From: Pantoea vagans | GTDB lineage: Bacteria; Pseudomonadota; Gammaproteobacteria; Enterobacterales; Enterobacteriaceae | DNA: 64,000 bases | Assembly (NCBI RefSeq): GCF_004792415.1 | Contig: NZ_CP038853.1 | Location: 1,178,001-1,242,000 of the forward strand | Direction of reading: 5' to 3' | Shown: piece by piece, positions 19,456 to 30,087 of the stretch | How positions within the stretch are numbered: position 1 is the first letter of the stretch | How the letters are laid out: each line of letters starts with the position of its first letter | Position numbers and translations under genes: made by a program | The notes under the pieces: generated by a model | Database searches by the model: none | Seen by the model: only the letters and a program-made list of their open reading frames with translations | Told to the model about the DNA's origin: nothing

Positions 19456-19487
19456 TCTGCCCCGGTCTGCTGTAAGACCGGGGCAGA
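19456..19487. terminator. Strong hairpin after mlaA
   Basis: A perfect 13-bp stem (TCTGCCCCGGTCT at 19456-19468, its complement at 19475-19487) encloses a 6-nt loop. No T-run follows, so it may act through Rho, as an RNA 3'-end stabiliser, or by blocking read-through into the CRISPR leader. Confidence 0.55.
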
Positions 19488-19559
19488 ACAGAGTACAGGT
19501 TCAGCCTTTCCCTGACCGCCCGATTCTCGTTATTCATGCTACGGGACGGTTCTTTCCTC

Positions 19560-19758
19560 TGCCTTACTTCTGACTTTATCCGTAACAACCTTTCCAGTTT
19601 GAGACTGCTATTAACCTTCTGTCTTCCAGTATGAGCGTATTTTTTCGACAGATTTGGTGTCAGAGATTAACTGTTTATAGGGGCCAGATGCGGATGTAAA
19701 ATTCAGTGGAATTTTCTGGTATGAAAAAGCGCTTTGTAATCAGTTGGATAAATTTAGA
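19560..19758 (+). promoter_or_regulatory. Probable CRISPR leader
   Basis: The approximately 200 bp before the first repeat is AT-rich and gene-free, and lies at the end of the array where repeats are perfect. The repeat orientation (GTGTTCCCC first) and the repeat decay at the far end both put the leader here. The exact array promoter and IHF site are not resolved by eye. Confidence 0.6.
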
Positions 19759-20885
19759 GTGTTCCCCGCGCGAGCGGGGATAAACCGCCATGAGACCTTC
19801 TGATCTTCTACTCGATTTTGTGTTCCCCGCGCGAGCGGGGATAAACCGTTCTTGTGCATAAAGAGCATTGTGATAAGTAGGTGTTCCCCGCGCGAGCGGG
19901 GATAAACCGCTTAGCTACACATCTGCTTATCGCTACGGCCCGTGTTCCCCGCGCGAGCGGGGATAAACCGTTGCCCACTATCGTCGCAGCCACGGCCCTA
20001 ATGTGTTCCCCGCGCGAGCGGGGATAAACCGCTATTTCAGCCGCTGTCAGGTAGGACATAGCTGTGTTCCCCGCGCGAGCGGGGATAAACCGGCCAGCGG
20101 AAACAGCGGTGGTGGCTCACAGCAGTGTTCCCCGCGCGAGCGGGGATAAACCGTAACGCATTCTCCAACCAGTTATGGACGTAAAGTGTTCCCCGCGCGA
20201 GCGGGGATAAACCGCGACATTAATCACGCGCTCAGAAACAGCGATGGTGTTCCCCGCGCGAGCGGGGATAAACCGCATTAGTCCAAAATTTTATGGACAC
20301 TCTCAGCGTGTTCCCCGCGCGAGCGGGGATAAACCGCGAGGAACGAACAGCTGGATCGAGGAAGCGTAGTGTTCCCCGCGCGAGCGGGGATAAACCGGCT
20401 GATGTGGGAGTGAAATTCATTCAAAAAACGTGTTCCCCGCGCGAGCGGGGATAAACCGAGAGGACACCGCCTCTCCGGCTGTCATGCTCCGTGTTCCCCG
20501 CGCGAGCGGGGATAAACCGATATGAGCGCACAAGAAGTCGCGCGTTTTGTTGTGTTCCCCGCGCGAGCGTGGATAAACCGGAGGCAGCGCCGGACGCTCC
20601 CCGGCTACGCCGGTGTTCCCCGCGCGAGCGGGGATAAACCGCCTCAGCCTGGCGGTCGCCACTTATCAGGCAGGTGTTCCCCGCGCGAGCGGGGATAAAC
20701 CGGTTGGCAGTATATCGGCGCGTTTCTGGTTAGTGTGTTCCCCGCGCGAGCGGGGATAAACCGACGGCACGATGGATGTTGAATTTACTGGCGAAGTGTT
20801 CCCCGCGTGAGCGGGGATAAACCGTTGTTGGCATCAGCCAGCGCAACTATGCCTATATGTTCCCCACGCAAGCCGCGATAAACCT
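19759..20885 (+). CRISPR. Type I-E-like CRISPR array, 19 repeats and 18 spacers, no cas genes in the window
   Basis: Repeats of 29 nt begin GTGTTCCCCGCGCG and end AGCGGGGATAAACCG. They recur every 61 nt exactly, starting at 19759 and continuing through 20796, with 32-nt spacers. Repeat 14 (20552) has one change (GCGTGG), repeat 18 (20796) has one change (GCGTGAG), and the last (20857-20885) is clearly degenerate, marking the leader-distal end. The consensus is close to the E. coli I-E repeat. All 18 spacers differ. Flanks are mlaA and fadL, with no cas gene within the window. Interference would need Cas proteins encoded elsewhere. Confidence 0.98.
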
Positions 20886-21030
20886 GTAATGGGAGAGTCC
20901 GGGAAAGGTGAGGATAAATCTTCTATCTGCGAGCGTTGATAAACTATGGTGAAGAAAGGCGTCGGGGAGTGAGAATCTCTGAAACTCCGGCACCTGCCGG
21001 GAATAAGCCGGAATTGGTGAGCAGTCTGAA

Positions 21031-21057
21031 GGCGACTCACCTGAGTCGCCTTTTTTT
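21031..21057 (+). terminator. Intrinsic terminator after the CRISPR array
   Basis: GGCGACTCA (21031-21039), a CC loop and TGAGTCGCC (21042-21050) are followed by seven Ts on the plus strand. The orientation would stop rightward transcripts leaving the CRISPR array. For fadL, which runs leftward, the same hairpin has only two Ts after it and would be a weaker stop. Confidence 0.8.
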
Positions 21058-21072
21058 AATCTCGTCCCTCGG

Positions 21073-22356
21073 TCAGAACTTGTAGTTAAAGTTCGCGCCG
21101 TAAAGCCAGGCCTTACCTTCAGAGGTAAAGGTATAAGGACCTTCTTTCACCGTCACTTTCTGGCCATGCATATAAGAGATGCCCAAATCGACCGAGGCAT
21201 CATCGTTAAAGGCATACGATGTACCAGCACTCAGCCATAAACGATCCTGGTCCGGAATAGAGATAGAACGCTTGTCAGCTGGTACCGGGCTATCATCAAA
21301 CGCGATACCGGTGCGGAAAGTCCAGTTCTTGTCGTAGGAATAGGTGGTGCCCAGGGCAATGCGGTAAGCATCGCGGAAGCTTTCATCTTTATAGAACAGC
21401 GTCTGGCCATTTGAACCCGTGGCTTTCAGTTCCTGGAACTGGCTCCAGCTGGTATATGCCATGCTGTAGTGAACCGCCCACTGCGGAGCCACTTTATGCC
21501 AGCCCGATACTTCCCACATTTCTGGCAGATTCAGGGTTAATGCACCTGGAACGGTGGTGCCGTTGGTGCCAAACGGCACGCCTGATACTTCCGGGTTATT
21601 CACCGCATTCAGCCGGGATGAGAGGCTGCTCTTGTAATCACCATCAAAGTCGACTTTCACTTCGGAACGATAGGTAAAGCCGAAGCGGTTATTTTCATCC
21701 ACTTCATACAGAATACCGGCGTTCCAGCCATATCCCCACTCATCGCCTTTCAGATGGGCAACCTGCGTATCAGCCGGAACGCCCAGTCTTGCACCAGACT
21801 CACCGGCATAGCGTTCAATTTTGGCTTTCGCATAAACCGCATCAAAACCGACGCCAAAACTAAAATGTTCATTTAAGCGGTACGCGGTGCTGAGATTAAA
21901 ATTGCCGGTTACCAGATCGGTTTTACCGCCGTACCCCCCCGCGGTGTAACCATTATTAAACTCTGTTGCTAAGCCATAGTTAGAGGTTGCAGACGCGCCG
22001 ATCCACCACTGATCGTTGATGGGCTGAACATAATGAATATTTGGGACCCACTGATTCGGGGCAATATTATTAGCATCCAGGCTGCGTCCGCTGGGACTGC
22101 GACCACTGATATTGACGTCTGGCGCAATATAAACCGCACCGATAGAAAATTCCGGACGATCCATCAACGCCATCGTCGCCGGGTTACGGCTGGCTGATGC
22201 CGCCGTATCACCCATTGCCCCTTCGCCTGAATATGCGCGACCTAAACCAATTGTAGAAAACTCATTTAACTGAAATCCAGCTGCGTAAACGTGTGAAGAG
22301 ACAAGCGCCACTGCAGCCGCCACGGCTGACTTTGCAAACAGGTTTTTATGGTTCAT
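21073..22356 (-). CDS. fadL: Long-chain fatty acid outer-membrane transporter FadL
   Basis: FadL is the outer-membrane beta-barrel that takes up exogenous long-chain fatty acids. I chose the ATG at 22356 because it opens a clear signal peptide ([19 protein letters not shown]...VYA). The mature protein begins [19 protein letters not shown], the N-terminal hatch with the NPA segment (SRNPATMAL). It is 427 residues and ends in the barrel pattern NFNYKF with terminal phenylalanine. FadR-like sites lie upstream. CRISPR insertion separates it from mlaA, its neighbour in E. coli. Confidence 0.97.
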   Translation of the reverse strand: MNHKNLFAKSAVAAAVALVSSHVYAAGFQLNEFSTIGLGRAYSGEGAMGDTAASASRNPATMALMDRPEFSIGAVYIAPDVNISGRSPSGRSLDANNIAPNQWVPNIHYVQPINDQWWIGASATSNYGLATEFNNGYTAGGYGGKTDLVTGNFNLSTAYRLNEHFSFGVGFDAVYAKAKIERYAGESGARLGVPADTQVAHLKGDEWGYGWNAGILYEVDENNRFGFTYRSEVKVDFDGDYKSSLSSRLNAVNNPEVSGVPFGTNGTTVPGALTLNLPEMWEVSGWHKVAPQWAVHYSMAYTSWSQFQELKATGSNGQTLFYKDESFRDAYRIALGTTYSYDKNWTFRTGIAFDDSPVPADKRSISIPDQDRLWLSAGTSYAFNDDASVDLGISYMHGQKVTVKEGPYTFTSEGKAWLYGANFNYKF

Positions 22357-22443
22357 GACCACAACCTCATGTGAATTATTATTTAACGCTATAACGTCGC
22401 GTAACAAAGGACGGCGGATTGTAGGGACTGATGTAAAACGCAC

Positions 22444-22482
22444 ATATCAGACCAGTGCGGAGAGTATAGGTCCGACCTGTGT
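22444..22482. promoter_or_regulatory. Two FadR-like operators before fadL
   Basis: TAGGTCCGACCTGTGT (22467-22482) matches the FadR core TGGTCNGACCT with one change. ATCAGACCAGT (within 22444-22458), read on the minus strand, gives ACTGGTCTGAT, a second partial site. E. coli fadL is also repressed by FadR at more than one site. Binding here is inferred from sequence. Confidence 0.65.
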
Positions 22483-22714
22483 GCATGTTGCAATATTGTT
22501 TTTAAAATATTTCAGGGTTGATCGCTTAAAATTCGATCTGCATAACAAAACTACCCTGATTCTGCACAGCATACCGATTCCAGTTTGTTCTGGATCAATT
22601 TTTATTGTGATATTCGTCACTTAGCGCCGTGTACATGGCACATCTTTACGCGAGCAGGTAAAATTTCGGCCATAAAATCGCTCAACCCACCAGATCGCTG
22701 GTCAGGAGAATGAA

Positions 22715-23011
22715 ATGACTGATGCCATTAAAAAATGCAGTGCGACCGAAACAGCAGCCTGTTGTTGTGTTGATGTGGGTACGGTGATGGATAATACCGA
22801 TTGCACCGCCAGCTGGTCGGAGTGGTTTGCTCAGCGTGCCGATGCGGAAGCCAAATTAGCGCTTCTCACCGAACGTGCACGTGAAGTTGAATCGGAACCC
22901 TGTGTGATTGAGTCGCGCTTCAGTGAAGTGGATCAGGGTGTGCAGCTGGATATCGATTTTACTTTCAGCTGCCAGGCTGAAACGATGATTTTTCAGCTCG
23001 GTTTGCGTTAA
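22715..23011 (+). CDS. yfcZ: DUF406 family protein YfcZ
   Basis: This 98-residue cysteine-containing protein (TAACCCVDVGTVMD near the start) matches E. coli YfcZ in sequence and in position between fadL and fadI. Its function is not known. A rho-independent terminator follows directly. It is divergent from fadL. Confidence 0.88.
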   Translation: MTDAIKKCSATETAACCCVDVGTVMDNTDCTASWSEWFAQRADAEAKLALLTERAREVESEPCVIESRFSEVDQGVQLDIDFTFSCQAETMIFQLGLR

Positions 23012-23018
23012 GTCTCAT

Positions 23019-23043
23019 AACGCCGCGTTAATGCGGCGTTTTT
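23019..23043 (+). terminator. Intrinsic terminator after yfcZ
   Basis: AACGCCGC and GCGGCGTT pair around a 6-nt loop (23019-23040), and the run of Ts continues to 23043. It separates yfcZ from the fadIJ operon. Confidence 0.85.
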
Positions 23044-23112
23044 CATTTTCGTGTCTCCCTTCGCACTTTTTCCTTTCCGGTATTGGCGGCTCACCCGCTT
23101 GTGGTTAACACT

Positions 23113-23130
23113 GATCAGGTCAGACCTCTT
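23113..23130. promoter_or_regulatory. FadR-like operator before fadI
   Basis: GATCAGGTCAGACCTCTT contains the FadR-type core GGTCAGACC, 40 bp before the fadI start. It agrees with the known repression of fadIJ by FadR in E. coli. No mapping data are available here. Confidence 0.6.
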
Positions 23131-23169
23131 CAGGCAATGATGCCACAGTCCCAGCCACAGGTGAGAACA

Positions 23170-24480
23170 ATGAGCAAAGCGCAGCCGCTGCTGACGCGTG
23201 ATGGTGAACGCATCGCAATAACCCACGGGTTACGCACCCCTTTTTTGCGCCAGGCGACCGGCTTTCATGGCATTCCCGCCATTGAGCTGGGGCGGATGGT
23301 GGTCAGCGAATTAATGGCGCGCAGTGAACTGCCGGCTGAGGTGATCGAGCAACTGGTCTTTGGTCAGGTGGTGCAGATGCCGGAAGCGCCGAACATTGCG
23401 CGTGAAATTGTACTGAGCAGCGGTCTTGACGTGCACATCGATGCCTATAGCGTCAGCCGTGCCTGCGCCACCAGTTTCCAGGCGGTAGCGAATGTGGCAG
23501 AAAGTCTGCTGGCTGGCACGATTTCTGCGGGCATTGCCGGAGGTGCAGACTCCTCATCAGTACTGCCAATCGGCGTCAGTAAAACACTGGCCCGCGCGCT
23601 GGTGGATCTCAATAAAGCCCGCAGCCTTGGGCAAAAACTGCACATCCTTAAACGTCTGCGTCCGCGCGATCTGCTGCCTGTGCCACCCGCGGTGGCAGAA
23701 TATTCGACCGGCCTGCGCATGGGTGACACCGCCGAGCAGATGGCAAAGAGTCATGGCATCACCCGTGAGGCACAGGATGCGCTGGCGCTGCGATCTCATC
23801 AGCATGCCGCCCGCGCCTGGCAATCCGGGGTACTCAATCAGGAAGTGATGGCAGCCTTTGTGCCGCCGTGGAAAGCCGCTATCGACCAGGACAATAACGT
23901 CCGCATGAATGCCAGAGCGGAAGATTACGCCCGCTTGCGCCCGGCGTTTGATCGTCAGCACGGCAGCGTCACGGCGGCCAACAGCACGCCACTCACCGAC
24001 GGCGCGGCCGCCGTGATTCTGATGCGCGAAGGCCGCGCCCGTGAACTCGGTGTCACGCCGCTGGGCTATCTGCGTAGCTACGCGTTTACCGCGATTAGTG
24101 TACAGCAGGATATGCTGCTGGGTCCGGCGTACTCCTCCCCAATAGCGCTGGATCGCGCCGGGATTACGCTGGCCGATCTGACGCTAATCGATATGCACGA
24201 AGCGTTTGCGGCCCAGACGCTGAGCAATCTGCAACTGTTTCGCGACGAGCGCTTTGCCCGTGAGGTGCTGAATCGTCCGCATGCGCTGGGCGAAGTGAAT
24301 GAAGAGCGCTTTAACGTGCTGGGCGGTTCAATCGCCTATGGTCATCCTTTTGCCGCCACGGGCGCGCGCATGATCACCCAGACGCTGAATGAATTACGCC
24401 GTCGCGGTGGCGGGTTAGGACTGGTCACGGCGTGTGCGGCGGGCGGTCTGGGTGCGGCAATGGTTCTGGAGGCCGAATAA
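23170..24480 (+). CDS. fadI: 3-ketoacyl-CoA thiolase FadI
   Basis: FadI is the thiolase of the alternative, anaerobic-type beta-oxidation complex FadIJ. The 436-residue protein has acyl-binding C99 in RACATSFQ, H392 in [16 protein letters not shown] and catalytic C422 in TACAAGG. I chose ATG 23170 (MSKAQPLLT), which matches E. coli. An upstream ATG at 23083 would add 29 residues across the operator region. It overlaps fadJ (TAATG). Confidence 0.96.
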   Translation: MSKAQPLLTRDGERIAITHGLRTPFLRQATGFHGIPAIELGRMVVSELMARSELPAEVIEQLVFGQVVQMPEAPNIAREIVLSSGLDVHIDAYSVSRACATSFQAVANVAESLLAGTISAGIAGGADSSSVLPIGVSKTLARALVDLNKARSLGQKLHILKRLRPRDLLPVPPAVAEYSTGLRMGDTAEQMAKSHGITREAQDALALRSHQHAARAWQSGVLNQEVMAAFVPPWKAAIDQDNNVRMNARAEDYARLRPAFDRQHGSVTAANSTPLTDGAAAVILMREGRARELGVTPLGYLRSYAFTAISVQQDMLLGPAYSSPIALDRAGITLADLTLIDMHEAFAAQTLSNLQLFRDERFAREVLNRPHALGEVNEERFNVLGGSIAYGHPFAATGARMITQTLNELRRRGGGLGLVTACAAGGLGAAMVLEAE

Positions 24481-26576
24481 TGGAGCAGAATGCGTTTCAC
24501 CTGAAGATGCGACTGGATCACGTTGGCATCATTACAATCGATGTCCCTGGCGAGAAGATGAACACCCTGAAAGCAGAATTTGCCGGGCAAATTACCGCCA
24601 TCATTGCGGAGGCGCGACGCGATCCTCAGCTGGCAGGCCTGGTGCTGATTTCTGGCAAAGCGGACAGTTTTATCGCGGGCGCCGACATCAGCATGATTGA
24701 TCGCTGTCAGAGCGCGCAGGAAGCCGAAGCGCTGGCAAAACAGGGGCAGGAAGTGATGGCCATGCTTGATGCGCTGCCATTCCCGGTAGTGGCCGCAATC
24801 CATGGTGCCTGCCTGGGCGGCGGGCTGGAACTGGCGCTGGCCTGCGATGCGCGCATCTGCTCGCTTGATGATAAAACCCGTCTCGGATTACCGGAAGTTC
24901 AACTCGGCTTACTGCCCGGTTCCGGTGGCACTCAGCGACTGCCGCGGTTAATTGGCGTGCAGCAGGCGCTGCCGCTGATTCTGACCGGCAAAACGCTGCG
25001 GGCGAAACAGGCACGTAAGCTGGGGGTGGTTGATGACGCGGTGCCTCAGGCGATTCTGCTGGAGACGGCTATCGCACGGGTGAAAAAGGGCAAGGTCAGC
25101 GGACGCACGCTGCCGCTGCGCGACCGTCTGCTGCACGGTCCGGTGGGCCGTCAGGCGCTGTTTGCGCTTGCGACCCGGCAGACTGCAGCCAAAACCCACG
25201 GTAACTATCCGGCGGCAAACCGCATTATTAAGGTAGTACGCATCGGACTGGAGCAGGGTAGCCGGGCCGGACATGATGCTGAAGCGCGTGCCTTCGGTGA
25301 ACTGGCGATGACGCCGGAATCTGTTGCTTTGCGCGGGATCTTTTTCGCGACCACGGCCATGAAGAAGGAGCGGGGCGGTGAGGCGGAACCCGCTGCGGTG
25401 AAGCGTGTCGCGATTCTCGGCGGCGGTCTGATGGGTGGTGGCATCGCCAGCGTCACCGCAATCAATGCCGGGTTGCCGGTGCGCATCAAAGATATCAGCC
25501 TGGAAGGCGTTAACCATGCGCTGAAAACCAGCTGGGAACTGCTGAGCAAAAAGGTTAAACGGCGTCAGCTCACTCCGGCACAGCGTCAGCAGCAGATGGC
25601 CCGCATCACGGGCGGCATCGATTATCAGGGTTTCTCACAGCGCGATGTGGTGATCGAAGCCGTGTTCGAAGATTTAGCACTCAAACAGCAGATGGTCAGC
25701 GAAGTGGAAGCCCACTGTCAGCCGCATACGCTGTTTGCTTCTAACACCTCTTCGCTGCCGATTGAAGAGATTGCCGCCAAAGCACAGCGCCCGGAGAACG
25801 TCATCGGGCTGCACTACTTCAGCCCGGTCGATAAAATGCCGCTGGTGGAAGTGATTCCCCATCTGAACACCTCCACCGCAACGGTGGTGACGATTGTGGC
25901 GCTGGCGCGCAGCCAGGGCAAAACGCCGATAGTGGTGGCGGACAAGCCAGGTTTCTATGTTAACCGCATCCTGACACCTTATATAAATGAAGCGATGCGT
26001 TGCCTGCTGGAGGGCGAGCCGATTGACCATATCGATCGGGCGCTGGTGAAGGCTGGTTTTCCGGTCGGTCCGATTCAGCTGCTGGATGAGATAGGCATCG
26101 ACGTCGGCAGCAAAATCAGTCCCATCCTGCATCAGGCTTATGGTGAACGCTTTGCCGCGCCCGCTGCATTTGATGCGGTGCTGAAAGATGGCCGCAAGGG
26201 ACGTAAAAACAGCAAAGGCTTTTATCGCTATGACCAGCCGCGCTGGCAGCGAAAAAAACCTGACGCTTCACTGTATACGTTGCTGAAAGTCACGCCGCAG
26301 GCCAGACAGAGCGAAGCGCAGATTGCGGAACGCTGCATGATGATGATGCTGAATGAGGCGGCCCGCTGCCTCGATGAGCAGGTCATTCGCTGTGCCCGCG
26401 ATGGCGATATCGGTGCGGTGTTTGGTATCGGCTTTCCGCCTTTCCTGGGGGGGCCGTTCCACTATATGGACAAACTGGGTGCGGCGGAGGTGGTCAACCG
26501 ATTAACCCGCCTCATGCAGCAGCATGGCGAGCGATTTACGCCCTGCGAAGCGCTGGTTGAGGCGGCCACAAAGTAG
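24480..26576 (+). CDS. fadJ: Beta-oxidation multifunctional enzyme FadJ
   Basis: FadJ combines enoyl-CoA hydratase/isomerase (N-terminal, [18 protein letters not shown] and [20 protein letters not shown]) with 3-hydroxyacyl-CoA dehydrogenase (Rossmann [26 protein letters not shown]). The start overlapping the fadI stop gives 698 residues with [13 protein letters not shown] at the start, a typical FadJ length. It forms the alpha subunit of the FadIJ complex. A GCGCCGC/GCGGCGC hairpin lies after the gene (26637-26658). Confidence 0.96.
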   Translation: MEQNAFHLKMRLDHVGIITIDVPGEKMNTLKAEFAGQITAIIAEARRDPQLAGLVLISGKADSFIAGADISMIDRCQSAQEAEALAKQGQEVMAMLDALPFPVVAAIHGACLGGGLELALACDARICSLDDKTRLGLPEVQLGLLPGSGGTQRLPRLIGVQQALPLILTGKTLRAKQARKLGVVDDAVPQAILLETAIARVKKGKVSGRTLPLRDRLLHGPVGRQALFALATRQTAAKTHGNYPAANRIIKVVRIGLEQGSRAGHDAEARAFGELAMTPESVALRGIFFATTAMKKERGGEAEPAAVKRVAILGGGLMGGGIASVTAINAGLPVRIKDISLEGVNHALKTSWELLSKKVKRRQLTPAQRQQQMARITGGIDYQGFSQRDVVIEAVFEDLALKQQMVSEVEAHCQPHTLFASNTSSLPIEEIAAKAQRPENVIGLHYFSPVDKMPLVEVIPHLNTSTATVVTIVALARSQGKTPIVVADKPGFYVNRILTPYINEAMRCLLEGEPIDHIDRALVKAGFPVGPIQLLDEIGIDVGSKISPILHQAYGERFAAPAAFDAVLKDGRKGRKNSKGFYRYDQPRWQRKKPDASLYTLLKVTPQARQSEAQIAERCMMMMLNEAARCLDEQVIRCARDGDIGAVFGIGFPPFLGGPFHYMDKLGAAEVVNRLTRLMQQHGERFTPCEALVEAATK

Positions 26577-26800
26577 ACGAAATTTTACATTTATGCTGTA
26601 AATGGAATAACCAATCCGATTCAGCGGGTTAGAAAAGCGCCGCCAGAGTGTGCGGCGCAGCATGATTCTGAGAAGCGCTTATTTAATAAACAACCGGTTG
26701 ACTATACTGAAGCCATTAGGGTAAAACACAGCGTTCATTCGCAGAGTGAAGAGTCAGGCGCCAGGCGTCGGGCGATGTCGACAAACAACAGCGGTGCTTT

Positions 26801-27283
26801 ATGCAAGTTTTTATCATGCGTCACGGCGATGCGGCTCTGGAAGCAGCTAGTGATTCAGTCAGGCCTTTAACCTTATGTGGCTGCAATGAATCACGCCAGA
26901 TGGCCAACTGGCTCAACAGCCAGACGCCGGACATAGAGCGTGTCCTGGTGAGTCCCTATTTACGCGCGCAGCAAACTCTCGCGACCGTGCGTGAAGCTTT
27001 TCCACTGCCGGAAAACCAGGATGTTCTGCCGGAGTTAACGCCGGGCGGCGATCCGGAAATGGTCGGGTGCTATCTGCAGACCCTGGCAAATGAAGGCGTG
27101 AAATCGGCGCTGGTGATCTCTCACTTACCGCTGGTGGGGTATTTAGTCTCTGAACTGTGCCCGCAGGAAGCACCCCCTATGTTTGCCACTTCCGCTATTG
27201 CCTGCGTGGAATTCGATCCAGCACAGCATGCCGGTAAACTCCTGTGGCAGGTCAGTCCCAAAAAGCTGGCGAAAGCGATCTGA
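26801..27283 (+). CDS. sixA: Phosphohistidine phosphatase SixA
   Basis: SixA removes phosphate from histidine phosphotransfer proteins; in E. coli it acts on ArcB and on the nitrogen-PTS protein NPr. The 160-residue protein begins MQVFIMRHGDA with the catalytic RHG motif, and has the second conserved histidine in VISHLPLVG. Position between fadJ and smrB is conserved. Confidence 0.95.
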   Translation: MQVFIMRHGDAALEAASDSVRPLTLCGCNESRQMANWLNSQTPDIERVLVSPYLRAQQTLATVREAFPLPENQDVLPELTPGGDPEMVGCYLQTLANEGVKSALVISHLPLVGYLVSELCPQEAPPMFATSAIACVEFDPAQHAGKLLWQVSPKKLAKAI

Positions 27284-27311
27284 CGTCTGTGGGCCGATCC
27301 TCCGGCCCCTT

Positions 27312-27860
27312 TCACGGCAACTCAGGCGGTTGCCACTCCTCAATCTCAATCAAAACCAGCAGTGCGGCATCACCGCCAAACAGCTTCGGTGCCTGGTGAA
27401 AAGCCATCACCCACGGGTGCTGGGCCAGCCATAGCGGCGTCTGCTGCTTCAGGATATGCTTTCCATGACCGGTCATGACGCTGGCGCAGAACAGATGTTC
27501 ACGGCGGCAGGCGGCGATCAGTGCGCCCAGTTCCTGCTTGGCCTGCTGCTGCGTTAAGCCATGCAGATCGAGGAAAATTTCCGGCGTATAGTCGCCACGA
27601 CGCAGTTTTTTCAGCTCAAAGTGGCTGACATCGGCGCGCACATAACGGGTGGCGCCTTCGGTGGAGAGCAGCGGCTGAAACTCATCCGAAAAGTAATGGC
27701 TGTTGTCCGCCTGCTCTGAAAGCAGACGTTTTACCGGCAGTTCGCGGGTTTTAACCGGTAATTTATGCACGAAAGTATCTTGTTTCAACTGACGCGTGCC
27801 AGTCATCAACTGTCGGAACAGCGCCTGGTCATCCGGGCTTAAGGGTGTTTTTTTACTCAT
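27312..27860 (-). CDS. smrB: Smr-domain ribosome rescue endonuclease SmrB
   Basis: SmrB (YfcN) cleaves mRNA at collided ribosomes in E. coli. The 182-residue protein has a basic N-terminal region that binds ribosomes and a C-terminal Smr domain with [10 protein letters not shown] and [10 protein letters not shown]. It is divergent from prmB across about 160 bp. Confidence 0.95.
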   Translation of the reverse strand: MSKKTPLSPDDQALFRQLMTGTRQLKQDTFVHKLPVKTRELPVKRLLSEQADNSHYFSDEFQPLLSTEGATRYVRADVSHFELKKLRRGDYTPEIFLDLHGLTQQQAKQELGALIAACRREHLFCASVMTGHGKHILKQQTPLWLAQHPWVMAFHQAPKLFGGDAALLVLIEIEEWQPPELP

Positions 27861-28019
27861 GACGGGTCAGTTATCTAAGAAAAGTCTGCTACACAGCATA
27901 GGCGATACCTTACCGATTAATGTCATTAAATGTCAGCTTTTTCACCTTGCTGCGCTGAATTCTCCCCGGCTTCATGGCACACTACTGGCCGATTTAGCAA
28001 AAGGCCTGCGGAGGGCTAC

Positions 28020-28952
28020 GTGGACAAAATTTTCGTCGATGAGGCAGTGAACGAACTGCACACCATTCAGGACATGCTGCGCTGGGCGGTAAGCCGCTTT
28101 TCCGCTGCCGGAATCTGGTACGGACATGGCACAGACAATCCCTGGGACGAAGCCGTTCAACTGGTCCTGCCGTCACTCTGGCTGCCGCTGGATATTCCTG
28201 AAGATATGCGCAGTGCGCGTCTCACCGCCAGCGAACGTCTGCTGATCGTTGAGCGTGTCATTCGTCGCGTTAACGAGCGTATTCCTGTCGCCTATCTGAC
28301 CAATAAAGCCTGGTTCTGCGGGCACGAATTCTTTGTCGATGAGCGCGTGCTGGTACCGCGTTCACCGATTGGCGAGCTGATTGAGAACCGCTTTGCCGGT
28401 CTGGTCAGCACACCGCCGCGTCACATTCTGGATATGTGTACCGGCAGCGGCTGTATCGCAATTGCCTGCGCCTATGCCTTCCCGGAAGCCGAAGTGGACG
28501 CCGTGGATATCTCCACCGGTGCGCTGGCGGTAGCCGAACAGAACATTGAAGAGCATGGACTCATCCACCAGGTGACGCCGATTCGTGCTGACCTGTTCCG
28601 CGAACTGCCACAGCTGAAATATGATCTGATCGTCACCAATCCGCCATACGTTGATGCGGAAGATATGGACGATCTGCCGAACGAATATCGTCACGAGCCG
28701 GAGCTGGGCCTGGCGGCTGGCAGCGACGGCCTGAAGCTGGTGCGCCGCATTCTGGCCTGCGCGCCCGACTATCTTAGCGAGCAGGGCGTACTGGTCTGCG
28801 AAGTGGGCAACAGCATGGTGCACATGATCGAGCAGTATCCCGATGTGCCCTTTACCTGGCTGGAATTCGACAACGGCGGCGACGGCGTTTTCACGCTGAC
28901 GCGCCAGCAAATTGTCGACGCACAACACCATTTCTCTTTTTACAAAGACTAA
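28020..28952 (+). CDS. prmB: Ribosomal protein uL3 glutamine methyltransferase PrmB
   Basis: PrmB methylates a glutamine of ribosomal protein L3. The 310-residue protein has the SAM-binding motif [12 protein letters not shown] and the catalytic NPPY motif ([12 protein letters not shown]). GTG 28020 ([13 protein letters not shown]) is chosen because CGGAGGG lies just upstream and the length then equals E. coli PrmB. Earlier in-frame ATGs would add an unrelated leader. It starts a six-gene run through yfcL. Confidence 0.95.
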   Translation: MDKIFVDEAVNELHTIQDMLRWAVSRFSAAGIWYGHGTDNPWDEAVQLVLPSLWLPLDIPEDMRSARLTASERLLIVERVIRRVNERIPVAYLTNKAWFCGHEFFVDERVLVPRSPIGELIENRFAGLVSTPPRHILDMCTGSGCIAIACAYAFPEAEVDAVDISTGALAVAEQNIEEHGLIHQVTPIRADLFRELPQLKYDLIVTNPPYVDAEDMDDLPNEYRHEPELGLAAGSDGLKLVRRILACAPDYLSEQGVLVCEVGNSMVHMIEQYPDVPFTWLEFDNGGDGVFTLTRQQIVDAQHHFSFYKD

Positions 28953-28997
28953 AAGTGGGGCGAAGCCTCGCCCGCCGAACTCTGACAAGGAAACAGC

Positions 28998-30083
28998 ATG
29001 GCCGGAAACAGCATCGGGCAATTTTTTCGAGTAACGACCTTTGGCGAGTCCCACGGTCTGGCACTGGGCTGTATCGTTGACGGTGTGCCGCCAGGCATCC
29101 CGCTGACCGAAGCAGATATTCAGCATGACCTCGATCGCCGCCGTCCTGGCACGTCGCGCTATACCACGCAGCGCCGCGAGCCGGATCAGGTGAAAATTTT
29201 GTCCGGTGTCTTTGAGGGTGTGACCACCGGCACCTCGATCGGCCTGCTGATTGAGAACACCGATCAGCGCTCGCAGGATTACGGTGCCATCAAAGATCTC
29301 TTCCGTCCGGGCCATGCTGATTACACCTACGAGCAGAAATATGGTCAGCGCGACTATCGTGGCGGCGGCCGCTCATCGGCGCGTGAAACCGCGATGCGCG
29401 TGGCGGCTGGTGCGATTGCCAAAAAATATCTGCAGATGAAACACGGTGTCGTGGTACGTGGCTATCTGTCGCAGATTGGTGATGTCGCCTGTGAGCTGAA
29501 AGACTGGAGCATCGTGGAAGAGAACCCGTTCTTCTGCCCGGATGCCGACAAGCTCGAGGCGCTGGATGAACTGATGCGCGGCCTGAAAAAAGAGGGCGAC
29601 TCCATCGGTGCCAAAGTCACGGTTATGGCAGACAACGTGCCGCCAGGCCTGGGCGAGCCGGTCTTTGACCGACTGGACGCCGATCTGGCGCACGCGCTGA
29701 TGAGTATCAACGCGGTGAAAGGCGTCGAAATTGGCGACGGCTTTGCGGTGGTTAACCAGCGCGGCAGTCAGCATCGTGACGAGATCCGCCACGACGGTTT
29801 CCAGAGCAACCACGCCGGCGGCATTCTGGGCGGCATCAGCAGCGGGCAGACCATCAGCGCTAATCTGGCGATGAAACCGACCTCCAGCATCACCGTGCCA
29901 GGTAAAACCATTACCCGCGACGGCGAAGAGGTGGAGATGATCACCAAAGGTCGCCACGATCCCTGCGTCGGGATCCGCGCTGTGCCGATCGCCGAAGCGA
30001 TGATGGCGATCGTCCTGATGGATCATCTGCTGCGCCAGCGGGCGCAGAACGGTGACGTCAACAGCTCTGTACCGCGCTGGTGA
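28998..30083 (+). CDS. aroC: Chorismate synthase AroC
   Basis: AroC makes chorismate from EPSP with reduced FMN, the last step of the shikimate pathway. The 361-residue protein has the family signatures [34 protein letters not shown] and [17 protein letters not shown]. It follows prmB by 45 nt and precedes mepA by 4 nt. Confidence 0.97.
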   Translation: MAGNSIGQFFRVTTFGESHGLALGCIVDGVPPGIPLTEADIQHDLDRRRPGTSRYTTQRREPDQVKILSGVFEGVTTGTSIGLLIENTDQRSQDYGAIKDLFRPGHADYTYEQKYGQRDYRGGGRSSARETAMRVAAGAIAKKYLQMKHGVVVRGYLSQIGDVACELKDWSIVEENPFFCPDADKLEALDELMRGLKKEGDSIGAKVTVMADNVPPGLGEPVFDRLDADLAHALMSINAVKGVEIGDGFAVVNQRGSQHRDEIRHDGFQSNHAGGILGGISSGQTISANLAMKPTSSITVPGKTITRDGEEVEMITKGRHDPCVGIRAVPIAEAMMAIVLMDHLLRQRAQNGDVNSSVPRW

Positions 30084-30087
30084 TGGC

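Noticed and set aside
18707..19588. 293-codon minus-strand frame opposite mlaA
   Set aside because: Shadow of mlaA extending across its terminator hairpin; no domain seen.
19808..20662. Several minus-strand reading frames with YPRSRGEH and FIPARAGNT repeats
   Set aside because: They are conceptual translations of the CRISPR repeats, a well-known annotation artefact.
28362..29315. 317-codon minus-strand frame opposite prmB/aroC
   Set aside because: It is antisense to two confidently assigned enzymes, has no recognisable domain and reflects GC-rich codon bias.
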